Positions 1 to 8,945 of a stretch of DNA of 64,000 nucleotides are shown piece by piece. Positions within the stretch are counted from its first letter, which is position 1, and the number at the start of each line of letters is the position of its first letter. Location of the stretch: positions 62,001 to 126,000 of the forward strand of contig VFZE01000009.1 of assembly GCA_016871315.1 (NCBI GenBank), written 5' to 3'. This DNA is from Acidimicrobiia bacterium (GTDB lineage Bacteria > Acidobacteriota > Terriglobia > Bryobacterales > Bryobacteraceae). The notes under the pieces were generated by a model. That model did no database searches and was not told where the DNA came from. It worked only from the letters and a program-made list of their open reading frames with translations. The position numbers were made by a program, and so were the translations under genes.

Positions 1-1
1 C

Positions 2-505
2 CTGTTCACCGCCAACTCACACGTCAACGACATCATCGGAATGTTCGAAGCGCTGCCATATAAGGAGCCGAACGCGGTCTTCGCGAATCTGGGCAACGGG
101 GAGTTCCGCGACGATTCGGCCACGTTTACCCTGTCCCGCGCGCACCGCGGCGCGGCGTTCGCCGACTTCAACGGCGACGGGCGCATGGACGTGGCCGTGT
201 CGTGCTTGAACGAACCGGCCGAGTTGTGGGAGAACGTCACAGGAGGAGGCCATCATTGGATCCGGCTGATGCCGCGCGGTGTGAAGAGCAACCGTGACGG
301 TATCGGCGCGCGCTTCCGTATCGGGACGCAGAGCAACTGGATGAGCCCGAGCGTCAGCTACGCGTCCTCTTCGCACGCGGGCGTGCATTTCGGGCTGGGA
401 CGGCAGGCGGGCGCAGTGGACGTGGAGGTTGTGTGGCCTTCCGGGCACAAGCAAGTGGAGAAGATTCCGGGCGTGGATGTGGTTCACGTGATTGAGGAAA
501 GGTGA
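2..505 (+). CDS. CRTAC1-type FG-GAP/ASPIC-UnbV secreted protein (C-terminal part)
   Basis: The frame is open from the left edge, so only the last ~167 residues are here. They contain an FG-GAP/VCBS-like calcium-loop repeat (DFNGDGRMDVAV) followed by the ASPIC/UnbV tail: GIGARFRIGT, a SYASSSHAGVHFGLG stretch, then VEVVWPSG near the end. This order matches the C-terminus of the CRTAC1 family; the same tail appears in the genes at 21641-24205 and 28724-30343. Such proteins are normally exported propeller proteins whose ligand is unknown. It is followed after ~95 bp by an Oar-like TonB receptor, the same pairing seen at 21.6-27.9 kb. The family is clear; the function is not established. Confidence 0.85.
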   Translation: MFTANSHVNDIIGMFEALPYKEPNAVFANLGNGEFRDDSATFTLSRAHRGAAFADFNGDGRMDVAVSCLNEPAELWENVTGGGHHWIRLMPRGVKSNRDGIGARFRIGTQSNWMSPSVSYASSSHAGVHFGLGRQAGAVDVEVVWPSGHKQVEKIPGVDVVHVIEER

Positions 506-523
506 TCCAGGCTGATCATTGAC

Positions 524-552
524 TTGACATTGAAGAGCGGACGCGACAGAAT
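524..552 (+). promoter_or_regulatory. Putative sigma70 promoter of the first Oar-like receptor
   Basis: TTGACA (524-529), a 17-bp spacer, then CAGAAT (547-552, 4 of 6 matches to TATAAT). It lies in the gap between the ASPIC/UnbV gene and the receptor and gives a leader of about 40 nt before the GTG at 601. Comparable boxes precede the other two Oar-like receptors (24222-24249 and 58358-58386). Confidence 0.5.
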
Positions 553-600
553 CGCTTCAAACCACTTTGTGTGGGAAATGTCATCCAGTGGGGGTGTCTT

Positions 601-3600
601 GTGAAGAGTTCCATGACTCGGACCGGTCTTGTGATGCTGGCATCGCTGCTCGCGGCGCCAGCCAACGCGCAGGTGCTTTATGGCGTGTTGGTCGGCAACG
701 TGACCGACGCCCAGCAGGGCGCAGTGGTGGGAGCGGCGGTTTCGGCGAGAAACAACGCCACCAACTACGCGGCGGAAGTGAAGACGAATGAGCGGGGAGC
801 GTATGAGATCCGCAATCTGCCGCCGGGCGCCTATGACGTGAAGATCGTAGCTTCCGGCTTCGCCACGTTTGAAGCGAAGGAAATCAACATCCAGGCGAAC
901 AACATCGCGCGCGTGGATGCGCCGCTGCGCGTCGGCGCCGTGACGGAAACGATCACGGTGGGGGCGGAGGTGGCACGGCTGCAGACCGATAAGAGCGACA
1001 TTCACACGGACATCTCCGGCAAGGAGTTGACCAACATTCCGATCGGCGGATACCGGAACTTCCAGTCGGTGATCGACCTGATTCCGGGCTCGACGCCGAG
1101 CCTGTTCCAAAACGCCTCCACCGACACACCGGCGCGGGCGCTGACGACGAACATGAACGGCACGGCGCGCAACTCCAACAACACGCGCATCGACGGCGCG
1201 GCGAGCATTTTCACCTGGCTGCCGCACCACGCCTACTACATCCCGCCGTTGGAATCGATCGAAGTGGTGAATGTTTCGACGAACAACTTTGACGCGGAGC
1301 AGGGCATGTCGGGCGGGGCGGCGGTATCCGTGATTACCAAGTCCGGCACCAACGACTTGCACGGCGTCGCTTTCCTGTTCCATCAGAACCACAAGTGGGG
1401 CGCCAAACAGGTCTTCTTCAACCCGAACACGCCAGCTGGGCCCGGGATCCCGCAGCGCATCGACAACCAGTTCGGCGGAACGCTGAGTGGCCCGATCAAG
1501 AAGGACAAGCTGTTCGTGTTTTCCAGCTGGGAGCGAACGACGACGGCCGAGCGCGGTAACGGGCTGATGAGCGTGCCCACGGCCCAGGTGCGCTCGGGGA
1601 ACTTCGCCGGGCTTACCAGCGTGTTTGATCCTGCCACGGGGAACCCCAATGGCACGGGGCGCACCCCGTTTCCCAATAACCAGGTTCCGCAGGCGCGCTG
1701 GAACGCGGCTGCCATAGCCCTGCAGAACATGCTGCCGCTGCCGAACACCGGAACCGGACAGCAGAACAACTACTTCGCCTCCGTGCCGTATTACTTCAAG
1801 AGGGACATGCTGGACGTGAAGGTGAACTGGACACCGAATGGAAAGCTGAACATCTTCGGGAAGTACAGCCTGATGTTTGCTCCGGTCACCTCCGACGCGC
1901 CGCTGGGAGAGGCGCTAGGAGGGTACCCGGGCGGCGCGGCGGGCGCAGCCGGGATTGGAACCGGCAACAACACGACCCACGTGTTCGGCGGCGGCATCAG
2001 CTACGTCCTCTCGCCGACGTTGTTGTTTGACGCGGCCTACGGGGGCACGCTGATGCACCATGACACACAGGGCCCGGACTACGGGAAGAACATCGGTCTG
2101 GATGTGCTGAGGATCCCGGGCACCAACGGGCCTGACATCCGGCAGAGCGGATTTCCAATCTTCAACATCAGCGGCTACGCGCAGTTCGGGAACACGAACA
2201 ACTGGAGCCCGGTGGTACGCGATGACCGCGGCTTTACCTATGCCGGAAACTTGAGCTGGACGCGTGGCGCGCACAATCTGCGGTTCGGATTCGATTTTGT
2301 GCACCATCAGATGAACCACTGGCAGCCGGAAATCGGCGGGTGGAGCCCGCGCGGGCGGTTCAACTTCGTGAACGGGCTTACCGGCCTCAGCGGCGGCGCG
2401 GCGCCGAACAACTTCAACGCCTATGCGTCGTTCCTGCTCGGATTGCCGGGCAGCATGGGCAAGGCCTACCAGTTCTACGATCCGATGCGGACGCGGGAAT
2501 TCCAGCAGGGCTACTATATCCGGGACAACTGGCAAGCGACGAGGAAACTGAGTTTCAACTTCGGCATGCGATTCGAGCACTTCCCGATCATGCATCGCGG
2601 GGAGTTCGGGATAGAGCGCTGGGATCCGCTGACGAACAAGGTGCTGATCGGCGGGCGTGGGAACAATCCGCGGACGGCAGGCACTGATGCGGTGCCGGTG
2701 ATGTTCGGGCCGCGCGCCGGGCTTGCCTACCGGATGAACGAGAAGACGGTGATACGAGCCGGTTTCGGAATCACGAATGATCCGTACCCGGTGAGCCGGC
2801 CACTGCGCAGCCCGTTTCCGGCGGTGCTCACCGATGAATATAACCAGACGAACTCATGGGTTTCGCCGCAATTCGGCGGGCGTGATCTGACGCTGACGAC
2901 GGGGATACCGACGCCGCGGTTTCCCGACCTTTCCTCCGGCGTCGTCGATATTCCGAACACCTTCGCCACTGTGACGTTGCAGCCGGGCAAGTACCGCCGC
3001 GGCTACATCGAATCGTTCAACTTCACGTTGGAGCGGGACTTGGGGGACGGGTTCGTGCTGCGCACCAGCTATGTCGGCACACGGTCCATCCGTCAGGCTC
3101 TCACCAATTTCGAAGCCAACGCGGGTCTTGTGCCAGGCGCCGGCGCCAACGGCAGACCCTTCTTCGCGCAGTACGGAGTTAATGCCAACCGCGCTTTCCA
3201 CATACCGATGGTCCACCAGCGTTATGACGCCTGGCAGAACAACCTCACGCGGCGTTTCACGCGCGGCTTATTTCTGACCTCCTCCTTCACCTGGTCCAAG
3301 ACGATCGGGATGAACGCGGGTAATTCCGACAATGGGCTGAGCTTCTACGTTCCGAACCAGTTCTCGAAGAACAAATCCGTGGCCAGTTTTGACCGGACCC
3401 TGACATGGGTGACGGCGGCGACCTGGGATCTGCCGTTCGGCAAAGGGAAGAGGTTCGCCTCCGATGGTCTGGCCTCGGCAGTCTTCGGAGGCTGGACGCT
3501 GACGCCGAACATTGCCATCTACTCCGGCACGCCCTTCACGGTGGGCAGCGATGCCGCTTCGCTCAACGCGCCGCAGAATACGCAGGTTGCCGATCAGATC

Positions 3601-3948
3601 ACCGGCGACGTGCGCAAGCTGCGCGGCGTCGGGCTGGGCGCGCCTTTCTATGATCCCAGCAGCTTCTTGGCGGTTCGCGAAGTGCGATTCGGCAACATGG
3701 GTCTGAACTCGCTGCGCGGGCCCAGGCTGTTCGGACTGAACGGAGGGATCTACCGGGCCTTCCGGCTTTCGGAAAGAGTCGGGCTGCAATTCCGCGGCGA
3801 GGCGCTCAACCTCACCAACACCCCGGTGCTCAACAATCCGAACGCGACGGTGACCAGCCCGGCCAACTTCATGCAGATCACGAGCGTGATCACGACGCAC
3901 CCGGCGCCGGCGCGCACGATGCGGTTCGGCTTGCGGCTGGCGTACTAG
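601..3948 (+). CDS. Oar-like TonB-dependent receptor with N-terminal carboxypeptidase-regulatory-like domain
   Basis: About 1115 residues, the size of Acidobacterial Oar-like outer-membrane proteins. A signal peptide (MKSSMTRTGLVMLASLLAAP-ANAQ) is followed at ~25-110 by a carboxypeptidase-regulatory-like beta-sandwich (VTDAQQGAVVGAAV..., YEIRNLPPGAYDVKI). A plug-like segment and a long barrel follow, with many NxxRxGF/FNFGMRFEHF-type strands, ending RFGLRLAY with a terminal aromatic residue. GTG 601 is chosen because a GGGGG stretch (590-594) stands upstream and the signal peptide starts there; the frame is open to GTG 571 and an ATG at 613 is an alternative. Family knowledge: TonB-powered uptake of large substrates, unknown here. 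It is preceded by its own promoter and by an ASPIC/UnbV gene. Confidence 0.9.
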   Translation: MKSSMTRTGLVMLASLLAAPANAQVLYGVLVGNVTDAQQGAVVGAAVSARNNATNYAAEVKTNERGAYEIRNLPPGAYDVKIVASGFATFEAKEINIQANNIARVDAPLRVGAVTETITVGAEVARLQTDKSDIHTDISGKELTNIPIGGYRNFQSVIDLIPGSTPSLFQNASTDTPARALTTNMNGTARNSNNTRIDGAASIFTWLPHHAYYIPPLESIEVVNVSTNNFDAEQGMSGGAAVSVITKSGTNDLHGVAFLFHQNHKWGAKQVFFNPNTPAGPGIPQRIDNQFGGTLSGPIKKDKLFVFSSWERTTTAERGNGLMSVPTAQVRSGNFAGLTSVFDPATGNPNGTGRTPFPNNQVPQARWNAAAIALQNMLPLPNTGTGQQNNYFASVPYYFKRDMLDVKVNWTPNGKLNIFGKYSLMFAPVTSDAPLGEALGGYPGGAAGAAGIGTGNNTTHVFGGGISYVLSPTLLFDAAYGGTLMHHDTQGPDYGKNIGLDVLRIPGTNGPDIRQSGFPIFNISGYAQFGNTNNWSPVVRDDRGFTYAGNLSWTRGAHNLRFGFDFVHHQMNHWQPEIGGWSPRGRFNFVNGLTGLSGGAAPNNFNAYASFLLGLPGSMGKAYQFYDPMRTREFQQGYYIRDNWQATRKLSFNFGMRFEHFPIMHRGEFGIERWDPLTNKVLIGGRGNNPRTAGTDAVPVMFGPRAGLAYRMNEKTVIRAGFGITNDPYPVSRPLRSPFPAVLTDEYNQTNSWVSPQFGGRDLTLTTGIPTPRFPDLSSGVVDIPNTFATVTLQPGKYRRGYIESFNFTLERDLGDGFVLRTSYVGTRSIRQALTNFEANAGLVPGAGANGRPFFAQYGVNANRAFHIPMVHQRYDAWQNNLTRRFTRGLFLTSSFTWSKTIGMNAGNSDNGLSFYVPNQFSKNKSVASFDRTLTWVTAATWDLPFGKGKRFASDGLASAVFGGWTLTPNIAIYSGTPFTVGSDAASLNAPQNTQVADQITGDVRKLRGVGLGAPFYDPSSFLAVREVRFGNMGLNSLRGPRLFGLNGGIYRAFRLSERVGLQFRGEALNLTNTPVLNNPNATVTSPANFMQITSVITTHPAPARTMRFGLRLAY

Positions 3949-3967
3949 TGGAGTGTCGCGACGGAGG

Positions 3968-4068
3968 CGTTACCGACAAAACCGCTCCCTCACGGTCGCG
4001 GCTCAGCTACAGGTCCTCAGCTTTGTAGGAGGTTGCCGAGCCGCGCGCGTCAGCAAGCGGTGGTAACG
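3968..4068. repeat. REP-like imperfect inverted repeat / large hairpin
   Basis: Two 24-nt arms, 3981-4004 (starts ACCGCTCCC, ends CGCGGCTC) and 4038-4061 (starts GAGCCGCG, ends AGCGGT), are imperfect reverse complements. An outer CGTTACC (3968-3974) pairs exactly with GGTAACG (4062-4068). The whole ~100-nt unit sits 20 bp after the receptor stop and lacks a T-run, so it looks more like a repetitive extragenic hairpin than an intrinsic terminator, though it could slow or end transcription. Copy number elsewhere in the genome cannot be seen. Confidence 0.55.
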
Positions 4069-4128
4069 TTTTGGTTAAGACAGGCCACCAAGTTCGACGG
4101 CTGAGAACGAGGATGCCTCTTGGTGGGT

Positions 4129-4147
4129 TGGTTGCGGGGGGTGGATT
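4129..4147. repeat. Distal copy of the tRNA-fMet 3' end (att-like direct repeat)
   Basis: TGGTTGCGGGGGGTGGATT at 4129-4147 is identical over 19 bp to 4691-4709, the 3' end (CCA included) of the tRNA-fMet gene, in the same orientation and 562 bp apart. Similarity stops at both sides, and no further tRNA sequence adjoins this copy. A tRNA 3'-end duplication of this size is what site-specific integration leaves. Confidence 0.6.
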
Positions 4148-4283
4148 GGAAGTCATTCATAACGCCCTGATCGGCTGGCTCGTGCGCCGTTGGTCACTTC
4201 CTAAGAACGGCAGGAGATCGCACCGAACCTAAGGCATCCGAGCCAGCCGCCAGGTGGATTTGCGGCGAAGGAGACCGCAGGCA

Positions 4284-4460
4284 TCATCGCGTAATCTTCT
4301 TCAGAATGTGTTTCGCAAGGGACTCGTTGATCTCCCGATGCCTTGGCACGGGTTGAGAAGCGCCTGTCCTTGGGTTTCGATACCAGTCGTGGTTCCCACC
4401 GTGGCGGACGAGTTCGCAGCCAGCTTCTTCCAGCTTGCGGATCAGGTCCGTTCGCTTCAT
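4284..4460 (-). CDS. hicA: HicA family mRNA interferase toxin
   Basis: 58 residues, the normal size for HicA and intact. The protein runs MKRTDLIRKLEEAGCELVRH, then GGNHDWYRNP, and ends SLAKHILKKITR. The GGNH motif places the catalytic histidine at residue 24, as in characterised HicA toxins with the double-stranded-RNA-binding-like fold. The ATG at 4458-4460 overlaps the hicB stop in an ATGA arrangement, so translation is probably coupled. Known role of the family: ribosome-dependent or free mRNA cleavage until bound by HicB. The gene lies inside a block flanked by copies of the tRNA-fMet 3' end. Confidence 0.9.
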   Translation of the reverse strand: MKRTDLIRKLEEAGCELVRHGGNHDWYRNPRTGASQPVPRHREINESLAKHILKKITR

Positions 4461-4648
4461 CCAACGGCCAATTCAGCTACTCGGCGAATACCGGGGATCT
4501 CTCCGCTGGTCAGGTCCTTGTAGAGATCCCGCAGATTCTCCCGGAGTTCCTCAAGCGTTTCACCCTGCGTCAGGTAGTCCGGGAACTCCTCAAAGTAGCC
4601 GAGCCACATGCCCTGGTCTTGCCAATGGACATACCGAGCCGTACTCAT
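4457..4648 (-). CDS. hicB: HicB family antitoxin (short form)
   Basis: 63 residues, starting MSTARYVHWQDQGMWLGYFE and continuing EFPDYLTQGETLEELRENLR, the partial RNase H-like HicB fold that neutralises HicA. There is no C-terminal DNA-binding domain, so this is the short HicB class and autoregulation is uncertain. The frame stays open upstream into the tRNA, but ATG 4648 matches the family start. It sits 42 bp downstream of tRNA-fMet on the same strand, with hicB before hicA. A TACAAT box ends 6 nt before the ATG, suggesting a leaderless transcript. Confidence 0.88.
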   Translation of the reverse strand: MSTARYVHWQDQGMWLGYFEEFPDYLTQGETLEELRENLRDLYKDLTSGEIPGIRRVAELAVG

Positions 4649-4654
4649 GGCTTC

Positions 4655-4660
4655 ATTGTA
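4655..4660 (-). promoter_or_regulatory. -10-like box directly upstream of hicB
   Basis: TACAAT read on the minus strand, separated from the hicB ATG by 6 nt (GAAGCC). No good -35 is visible. Read-through from the tRNA-fMet promoter is an alternative source of the hicBA transcript. Confidence 0.35.
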
Positions 4661-4690
4661 GCGTTGTGGGGGCGTTGGAGGGGAGAGTCC

Positions 4691-4767
<77 letters not shown>

Positions 4768-4844
4768 GAACCATCCTAGCGCGGCCCCTGGGGTGCGGTC
4801 AATAGCGCTGGCCGGAAACGGAAAATGCTAGACTGCTCCGGAGC

Positions 4845-5489
4845 ATGCCGCCATCTCCGGAACCTTTAAAAACGCCGCAGGTACAAGGCTATCTGCACCG
4901 TCCCGTAGGGGAGCCCGTTGCGGCAATCGTGCTGACTCACGGCGCCGGCTCCCATTGCGAGGCGCCGCTGCTGCGGGCGCTTGGCCGGGAGTTGGCCGGC
5001 GCCGGGCTGCTGGTGCTTCGCATGGATCTTCCGTACCGCCGCCGGAGGCCGATGGGACCGCCGCGCCCGCCGGAGGCGGCCGGCGACCGCCAGGGTCTGC
5101 GCGACGCTATCGATGCCGTGCGCAAGCTCACCTCCGCAAAGCTCTGCCTGGGCGGCCATTCCTATGGCGGGCGGCAGGCCAGCATGCTGGCCGCCGAAGA
5201 TCCAACACTCGCCGCCGCGCTGCTGTTGCTCTCCTATCCTTTGCATCCGCCGCGCAAACCGGAACAACTTCGCACGGCGCACTTTCCCCACCTGCGAACC
5301 CCCGTATGCTTCGTGCACGGAACACGCGACCCGTTCGGCTCGATCGGAGAAATGGAGCAGGCCGTTTCGCAGCTGGCAGCGCCGCACCGCATCATCGCCA
5401 TCGACGGCGCCGGCCACGACCTCCGGGCCGGCCGCGACCTGAGCTTCTGCCCTGCTTTCCTTACCTTTGGCGGGGTGGTTGCCGGCTAA
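4845..5489 (+). CDS. Alpha/beta hydrolase of the KANL3/Tex30 (dienelactone hydrolase-like) type
   Basis: 214 residues. Strand-turn LTHGAGS (30-36) forms the oxyanion region, GGHSYGG gives nucleophile Ser106, HGTRDPF gives Asp162 and GAGHDL gives His191, so the catalytic triad is complete and correctly ordered. No signal peptide, so probably cytosolic. The family contains small serine hydrolases and esterases whose substrates are mostly unknown. The gene follows the tRNA-fMet gene on the opposite strand and stands alone, convergent with the DUF1326 gene. The fold and triad are secure; the substrate is unknown. Confidence 0.85.
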   Translation: MPPSPEPLKTPQVQGYLHRPVGEPVAAIVLTHGAGSHCEAPLLRALGRELAGAGLLVLRMDLPYRRRRPMGPPRPPEAAGDRQGLRDAIDAVRKLTSAKLCLGGHSYGGRQASMLAAEDPTLAAALLLLSYPLHPPRKPEQLRTAHFPHLRTPVCFVHGTRDPFGSIGEMEQAVSQLAAPHRIIAIDGAGHDLRAGRDLSFCPAFLTFGGVVAG

Positions 5490-5532
5490 ACAGGGCTGAA
5501 ACTCCATTCCGCCGCGGCCGGCTCAAAGCTTG

Positions 5533-6144
5533 TTAGTTTACGTCCTTCGATGAGATGTCGTAAGTGATCATGAAGCCGTTGGTGCCCCGGAACTCGAACT
5601 TCTTTGCGCCCTTCCGGTAGGCTTCCACCTCGTTCGGCATCAACACGAACCCCTCGTTACGCGGCACAGCGAAGTACTTCAGGTTGTGGATCACCACCGG
5701 CTTGGCGCTCATGCCGGAGAACTGGTTGAGCACGATTTCGCCGCTTTTACCGGCGTCCAGCCGGGCCACGGCCTTCGTGCCCTGGTGGCTCCAGTCGATC
5801 TTACCGTCGTTGGACACGGTAAAGGATCCCCACTTCACCGGATACACCTTGCCTAGAATCTGCGCGATGGCATCGCGCTGTTGCTTGCCGGCGCTGGGCT
5901 CAAAGGTCAGCTCAGCCCAGTCGGTGGTGCCGTCGCCGAAATTGTCGCCCAGGTCACCCGCGATCCAGAACTTCATACCATCCAGGTTCACGGCGCCGTG
6001 GCTGCCCTTGTTGACCTTGTAGGCCATGTTGAATTTGCAGTAGTGGCTGCTCGCGGCGCCGTGATGATGGGCCGCGGGTTTGGTGTTGAAATAGCACTGG
6101 CAGAACATCGGGCAGCTGCACGCCTCGATGATCGTCGCGTTCAT
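5533..6144 (-). CDS. DUF1326 domain-containing protein
   Basis: 203 residues. It begins with the family hallmark, a cysteine cluster CSCPMFCQC at residues 9-17, followed by an HHHG stretch (26-29). DUF1326 proteins normally start with a similar E-x-C-x-C-x4-C-x-C motif and may bind metal; their function is unknown. The C-terminal part has the expected beta-rich W/F pattern (FRGTNGFMITYD). ATG 6144 is the only ATG in the frame near the Cys motif, though the frame is open for ~15 codons upstream, so an upstream start is possible. Convergent with the hydrolase gene. Confidence 0.8.
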   Translation of the reverse strand: MNATIIEACSCPMFCQCYFNTKPAAHHHGAASSHYCKFNMAYKVNKGSHGAVNLDGMKFWIAGDLGDNFGDGTTDWAELTFEPSAGKQQRDAIAQILGKVYPVKWGSFTVSNDGKIDWSHQGTKAVARLDAGKSGEIVLNQFSGMSAKPVVIHNLKYFAVPRNEGFVLMPNEVEAYRKGAKKFEFRGTNGFMITYDISSKDVN

Positions 6145-6190
6145 TGCCCAGCCGGCACCCCACTGCCCTGCTCCCTCTCCGTGTGCCTCT

Positions 6191-6196
6191 ATTATA
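6191..6196 (-). promoter_or_regulatory. Consensus -10 box (TATAAT) upstream of the DUF1326 gene
   Basis: TATAAT on the minus strand, 46 nt upstream of the ATG at 6144 and 26 nt after the kinase stop. No convincing -35 is found at 16-18 bp. A purine stretch (GGAGAGGGAG) follows in the leader. Confidence 0.4.
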
Positions 6197-6221
6197 ACGA
6201 AGCGGGTGAAGAGTACCGCTT

Positions 6222-8945
6222 TCAGCGACCGATGGCCAGCCAGAGGCGCTGGAGAAGACTGTTACCTGTGTGAAAGTCCTTGAGCATCCAAAGGTCGCCG
6301 GTGGTGGTGAGCGTGCTGGTGGCCAGGCGTTTGCCATCGGGGGAGGAGCTGAGGCGCAGGGTCGGCGAAACTCTCGACCCCACCCGCGTGTTGGGAATGG
6401 CAATCTCGATCGCAACTTCGCCGCGCTTGCGGCCCGTTGCGGCGTCGAAACTCAATAGCCGCTGCGAGCCTTCCATATCCAACAAGGCATAAAGCAGGCT
6501 GCCGTCGCGAGACCAGCCGGTGGCCTCGAACCTTCTTTCGTCCAACAATCGCGTCTGTTTGCCATCCTCGGAAATCAGAGTCAAGCCGCCGGCCAGCGGC
6601 GCCGCGATCCAGCCGCCCTTCGGCGACCACGCCGGCACCAGTTGGTGCTTGGCTTCCATCAGCATCACGGGAGGCTCCAATCCGCCGACACGCACCTTGA
6701 CCAATCCGCTCTTCTCGGCGGTGTGATGAAACACCACCCATTCCCCGTTTGGAGACCAGCTCGGGATCCACTGCGAGCCTTTCGTGATGCGCAACGGCAC
6801 CGGCGCTCCGGCGGTCACCGAAGCAACCCAGATTCTCGGCAGCGCGTTCTCCCCCAGTCCCACGCCGTGCCTCACGAACGCCACCCGCTCCCCGTCGGGC
6901 GAGAAAACAGGCCCCGACAGGAACTTGTCCTCGCCGTCGGAGAAATTCTCCGAAGTTGCCAGCGGGCGGTCCCAACCCCGTTGCATCGATTGCGCCCAGA
7001 TTTCGATGCGTCCGCTGCGGTTGGTGACGTAGGCGTACATGTCCCCTTTCGGCGACCAGTCCGGAGCATACTCGCTGCGCCGCGTGGCGAGCAGACGCGT
7101 GAGATTGCCAGTGGCGGTGTCGATTTCCACCAAGTCGTTATCCCATTCCATCGCCGTGTAGCCGAGGCGGGATCCGTCCGGGGACACGCTCGGCATCCCC
7201 TCCACCCCGATGCCTGCCACCAGCGGCCACACACGGTCCCTTCTGATATCGGCCATGTGGAGGTTGGTGTTGAAGACTTCCCCCTTCGGCGGCGCGGCCA
7301 GCACAATGTGGCGCCCATCCGGCATCCAGTCAAAGCCGCGGATAGGGAATTTCCGCGCAATGGATGCCAGCGCCTTCCTCGGCTTGCCGGCCGGGACAGG
7401 CAGCTCCCAGAACTCCATGCCACGGTCGGCCTGGCTTACCCAGGCCATGATTCCGAGCCGGCTGCCGTCGGGAGAAAAGGCCAGGCGCGGGCGGTTGGAA
7501 AAAGCGACGTCGGCGAGCGGCGCGTCCGGGTAGGGCGCCAGGGCGGCTCCCGGCGGCTCACTCAGCAGGATCTGGTTGCCGCCGCTCAGGCTGCGCAAGA
7601 TGGCAAGCCTGCCGCCGTCACGGGAGACGGCATACTCACGAACCTGGTCGTGAACCAGCACCGGGTCCCCTCCCGCCACGCCGACGCTCCACAAGCCGCC
7701 GCGCATCAAGAAATAGACGCGCGTTCCGTCGCCGGACCAGCTCGGGCTTGTGCAAGGTTCTGAGCAGCGGGTCAGCTGGACCGGGGTCGGCGAAGCCGGC
7801 ACCTTGAGGAAAATCTGCGGCCGCGAGGATACGGTCCCCTGGTACACGATGCTGGCGCCGTCCGGCGACCACGCCACCGCATCTTCGAATTCATCGGAGG
7901 TAGCCAGCGGCGTCAATTGATACTTGCTGATATCGGCTGTCGGCTCCTCCAGAAACAGCGCCGCTCCCAGCGTCACCACCAACATCGCCGACGTGGTCGC
8001 CAGCGCCGTCCGCCAGGAGAAGCGCCGCCTCTTGCCCGTCATCGCGGGCGTCATCCACATGCCGGACATTTCCAGCGCACGTTCCCTTTGATGGCGCAGA
8101 TCCTGGAACAGGTCCCGGGTGTCGGCGTAGCGCTCGGCCGGCTCCTTCGACAGGCATCTCTCGATTGTCCATTGCAGCGGCTGCGGGATGTCCACTTCCA
8201 GTGGCGCCGGGTTGTCCTTCAACGTCGCCGCCAGCAGATCCATCACCGAGGAGCCCTGGAACGGCCTCCGTCCCGACGCCATCTCGTACAAGACCAATCC
8301 GAAGGAAAAGATATCGGAACGGTGGTCCACTGGCAGGCCCTTGATCTGCTCCGGGCTCATGTAGCCCGCCGTGCCCACCACCTTGCCGTCCACGGTCAGG
8401 TTCATGGTCATCGTGGAGCCTTCCGGATCGGCGGCCGGCGCCTCCTGCTTGGCGAGGCCGAAATCGGCGATCTTCGGCCGATCGTCGCGGGTGAGCAGAA
8501 TGTTCTCGGGCTTGAGATCGCGGTGTGTGATGCCGATGCCGTGGGCGGCGGTGAGCCCGTCGGCGATCTGCACCGCCAGATCGTAGAGCTTTTTCACCGG
8601 TACAGGACCGCGTTCCATGAGGCGGCGGAGTGAGTGGCCGTCGACAAGCTCCGTGACGATGTAGAGATTGGGTGGCTCCAGATTGACGTCGAATACCGCG
8701 ACGATGTTCGGATGATTCAGCGCGCCGGCCGACCGCGCCTCGGTGGCGAATCGCTGCAGCCGCCGCGGATTATCCATCATCTCTTGCGGCAGCAGCTTCA
8801 AGGCCACCTCGCGGCCCAGCCGCCTGTCGCGGGCGCGATACACCTTGCCCATTCCGCCCGCGCCGAGCAACGAAATCAACTCATAAGGACCCAGGCTATC
8901 GCCCGGCTGCGGTGTCTGCTCCGGCTTGTTGTCGATTTCGTCCAT
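6222..8945 (-). CDS. Ser/Thr protein kinase with C-terminal TolB/PD40-like beta-propeller
   Basis: 907 residues. Hanks-type kinase at ~21-290: glycine loop [10 protein letters not shown], Lys50 (VALK), catalytic HRDLKPEN (Asp143), DFGLAK (161-166), activation loop [10 protein letters not shown]. One membrane segment at ~312-332 ([19 protein letters not shown]) divides it from an extracytoplasmic region of repeated WSPDG/FSPDGSR blades, i.e. a PD40/TolB-like propeller. All catalytic residues are present, so an active membrane receptor-like kinase is likely; the ligand is unknown. Its start lies inside the end of the GT41 gene (50-bp overlap), so the two are probably co-transcribed with the upstream peptide gene. 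Confidence 0.92.
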   Translation of the reverse strand: MDEIDNKPEQTPQPGDSLGPYELISLLGAGGMGKVYRARDRRLGREVALKLLPQEMMDNPRRLQRFATEARSAGALNHPNIVAVFDVNLEPPNLYIVTELVDGHSLRRLMERGPVPVKKLYDLAVQIADGLTAAHGIGITHRDLKPENILLTRDDRPKIADFGLAKQEAPAADPEGSTMTMNLTVDGKVVGTAGYMSPEQIKGLPVDHRSDIFSFGLVLYEMASGRRPFQGSSVMDLLAATLKDNPAPLEVDIPQPLQWTIERCLSKEPAERYADTRDLFQDLRHQRERALEMSGMWMTPAMTGKRRRFSWRTALATTSAMLVVTLGAALFLEEPTADISKYQLTPLATSDEFEDAVAWSPDGASIVYQGTVSSRPQIFLKVPASPTPVQLTRCSEPCTSPSWSGDGTRVYFLMRGGLWSVGVAGGDPVLVHDQVREYAVSRDGGRLAILRSLSGGNQILLSEPPGAALAPYPDAPLADVAFSNRPRLAFSPDGSRLGIMAWVSQADRGMEFWELPVPAGKPRKALASIARKFPIRGFDWMPDGRHIVLAAPPKGEVFNTNLHMADIRRDRVWPLVAGIGVEGMPSVSPDGSRLGYTAMEWDNDLVEIDTATGNLTRLLATRRSEYAPDWSPKGDMYAYVTNRSGRIEIWAQSMQRGWDRPLATSENFSDGEDKFLSGPVFSPDGERVAFVRHGVGLGENALPRIWVASVTAGAPVPLRITKGSQWIPSWSPNGEWVVFHHTAEKSGLVKVRVGGLEPPVMLMEAKHQLVPAWSPKGGWIAAPLAGGLTLISEDGKQTRLLDERRFEATGWSRDGSLLYALLDMEGSQRLLSFDAATGRKRGEVAIEIAIPNTRVGSRVSPTLRLSSSPDGKRLATSTLTTTGDLWMLKDFHTGNSLLQRLWLAIGR

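Noticed and set aside
4201-4464. 87-codon minus-strand ORF at the hicA locus
   Set aside because: Different frame from the perfect HicA protein at 4284-4460; shadow.
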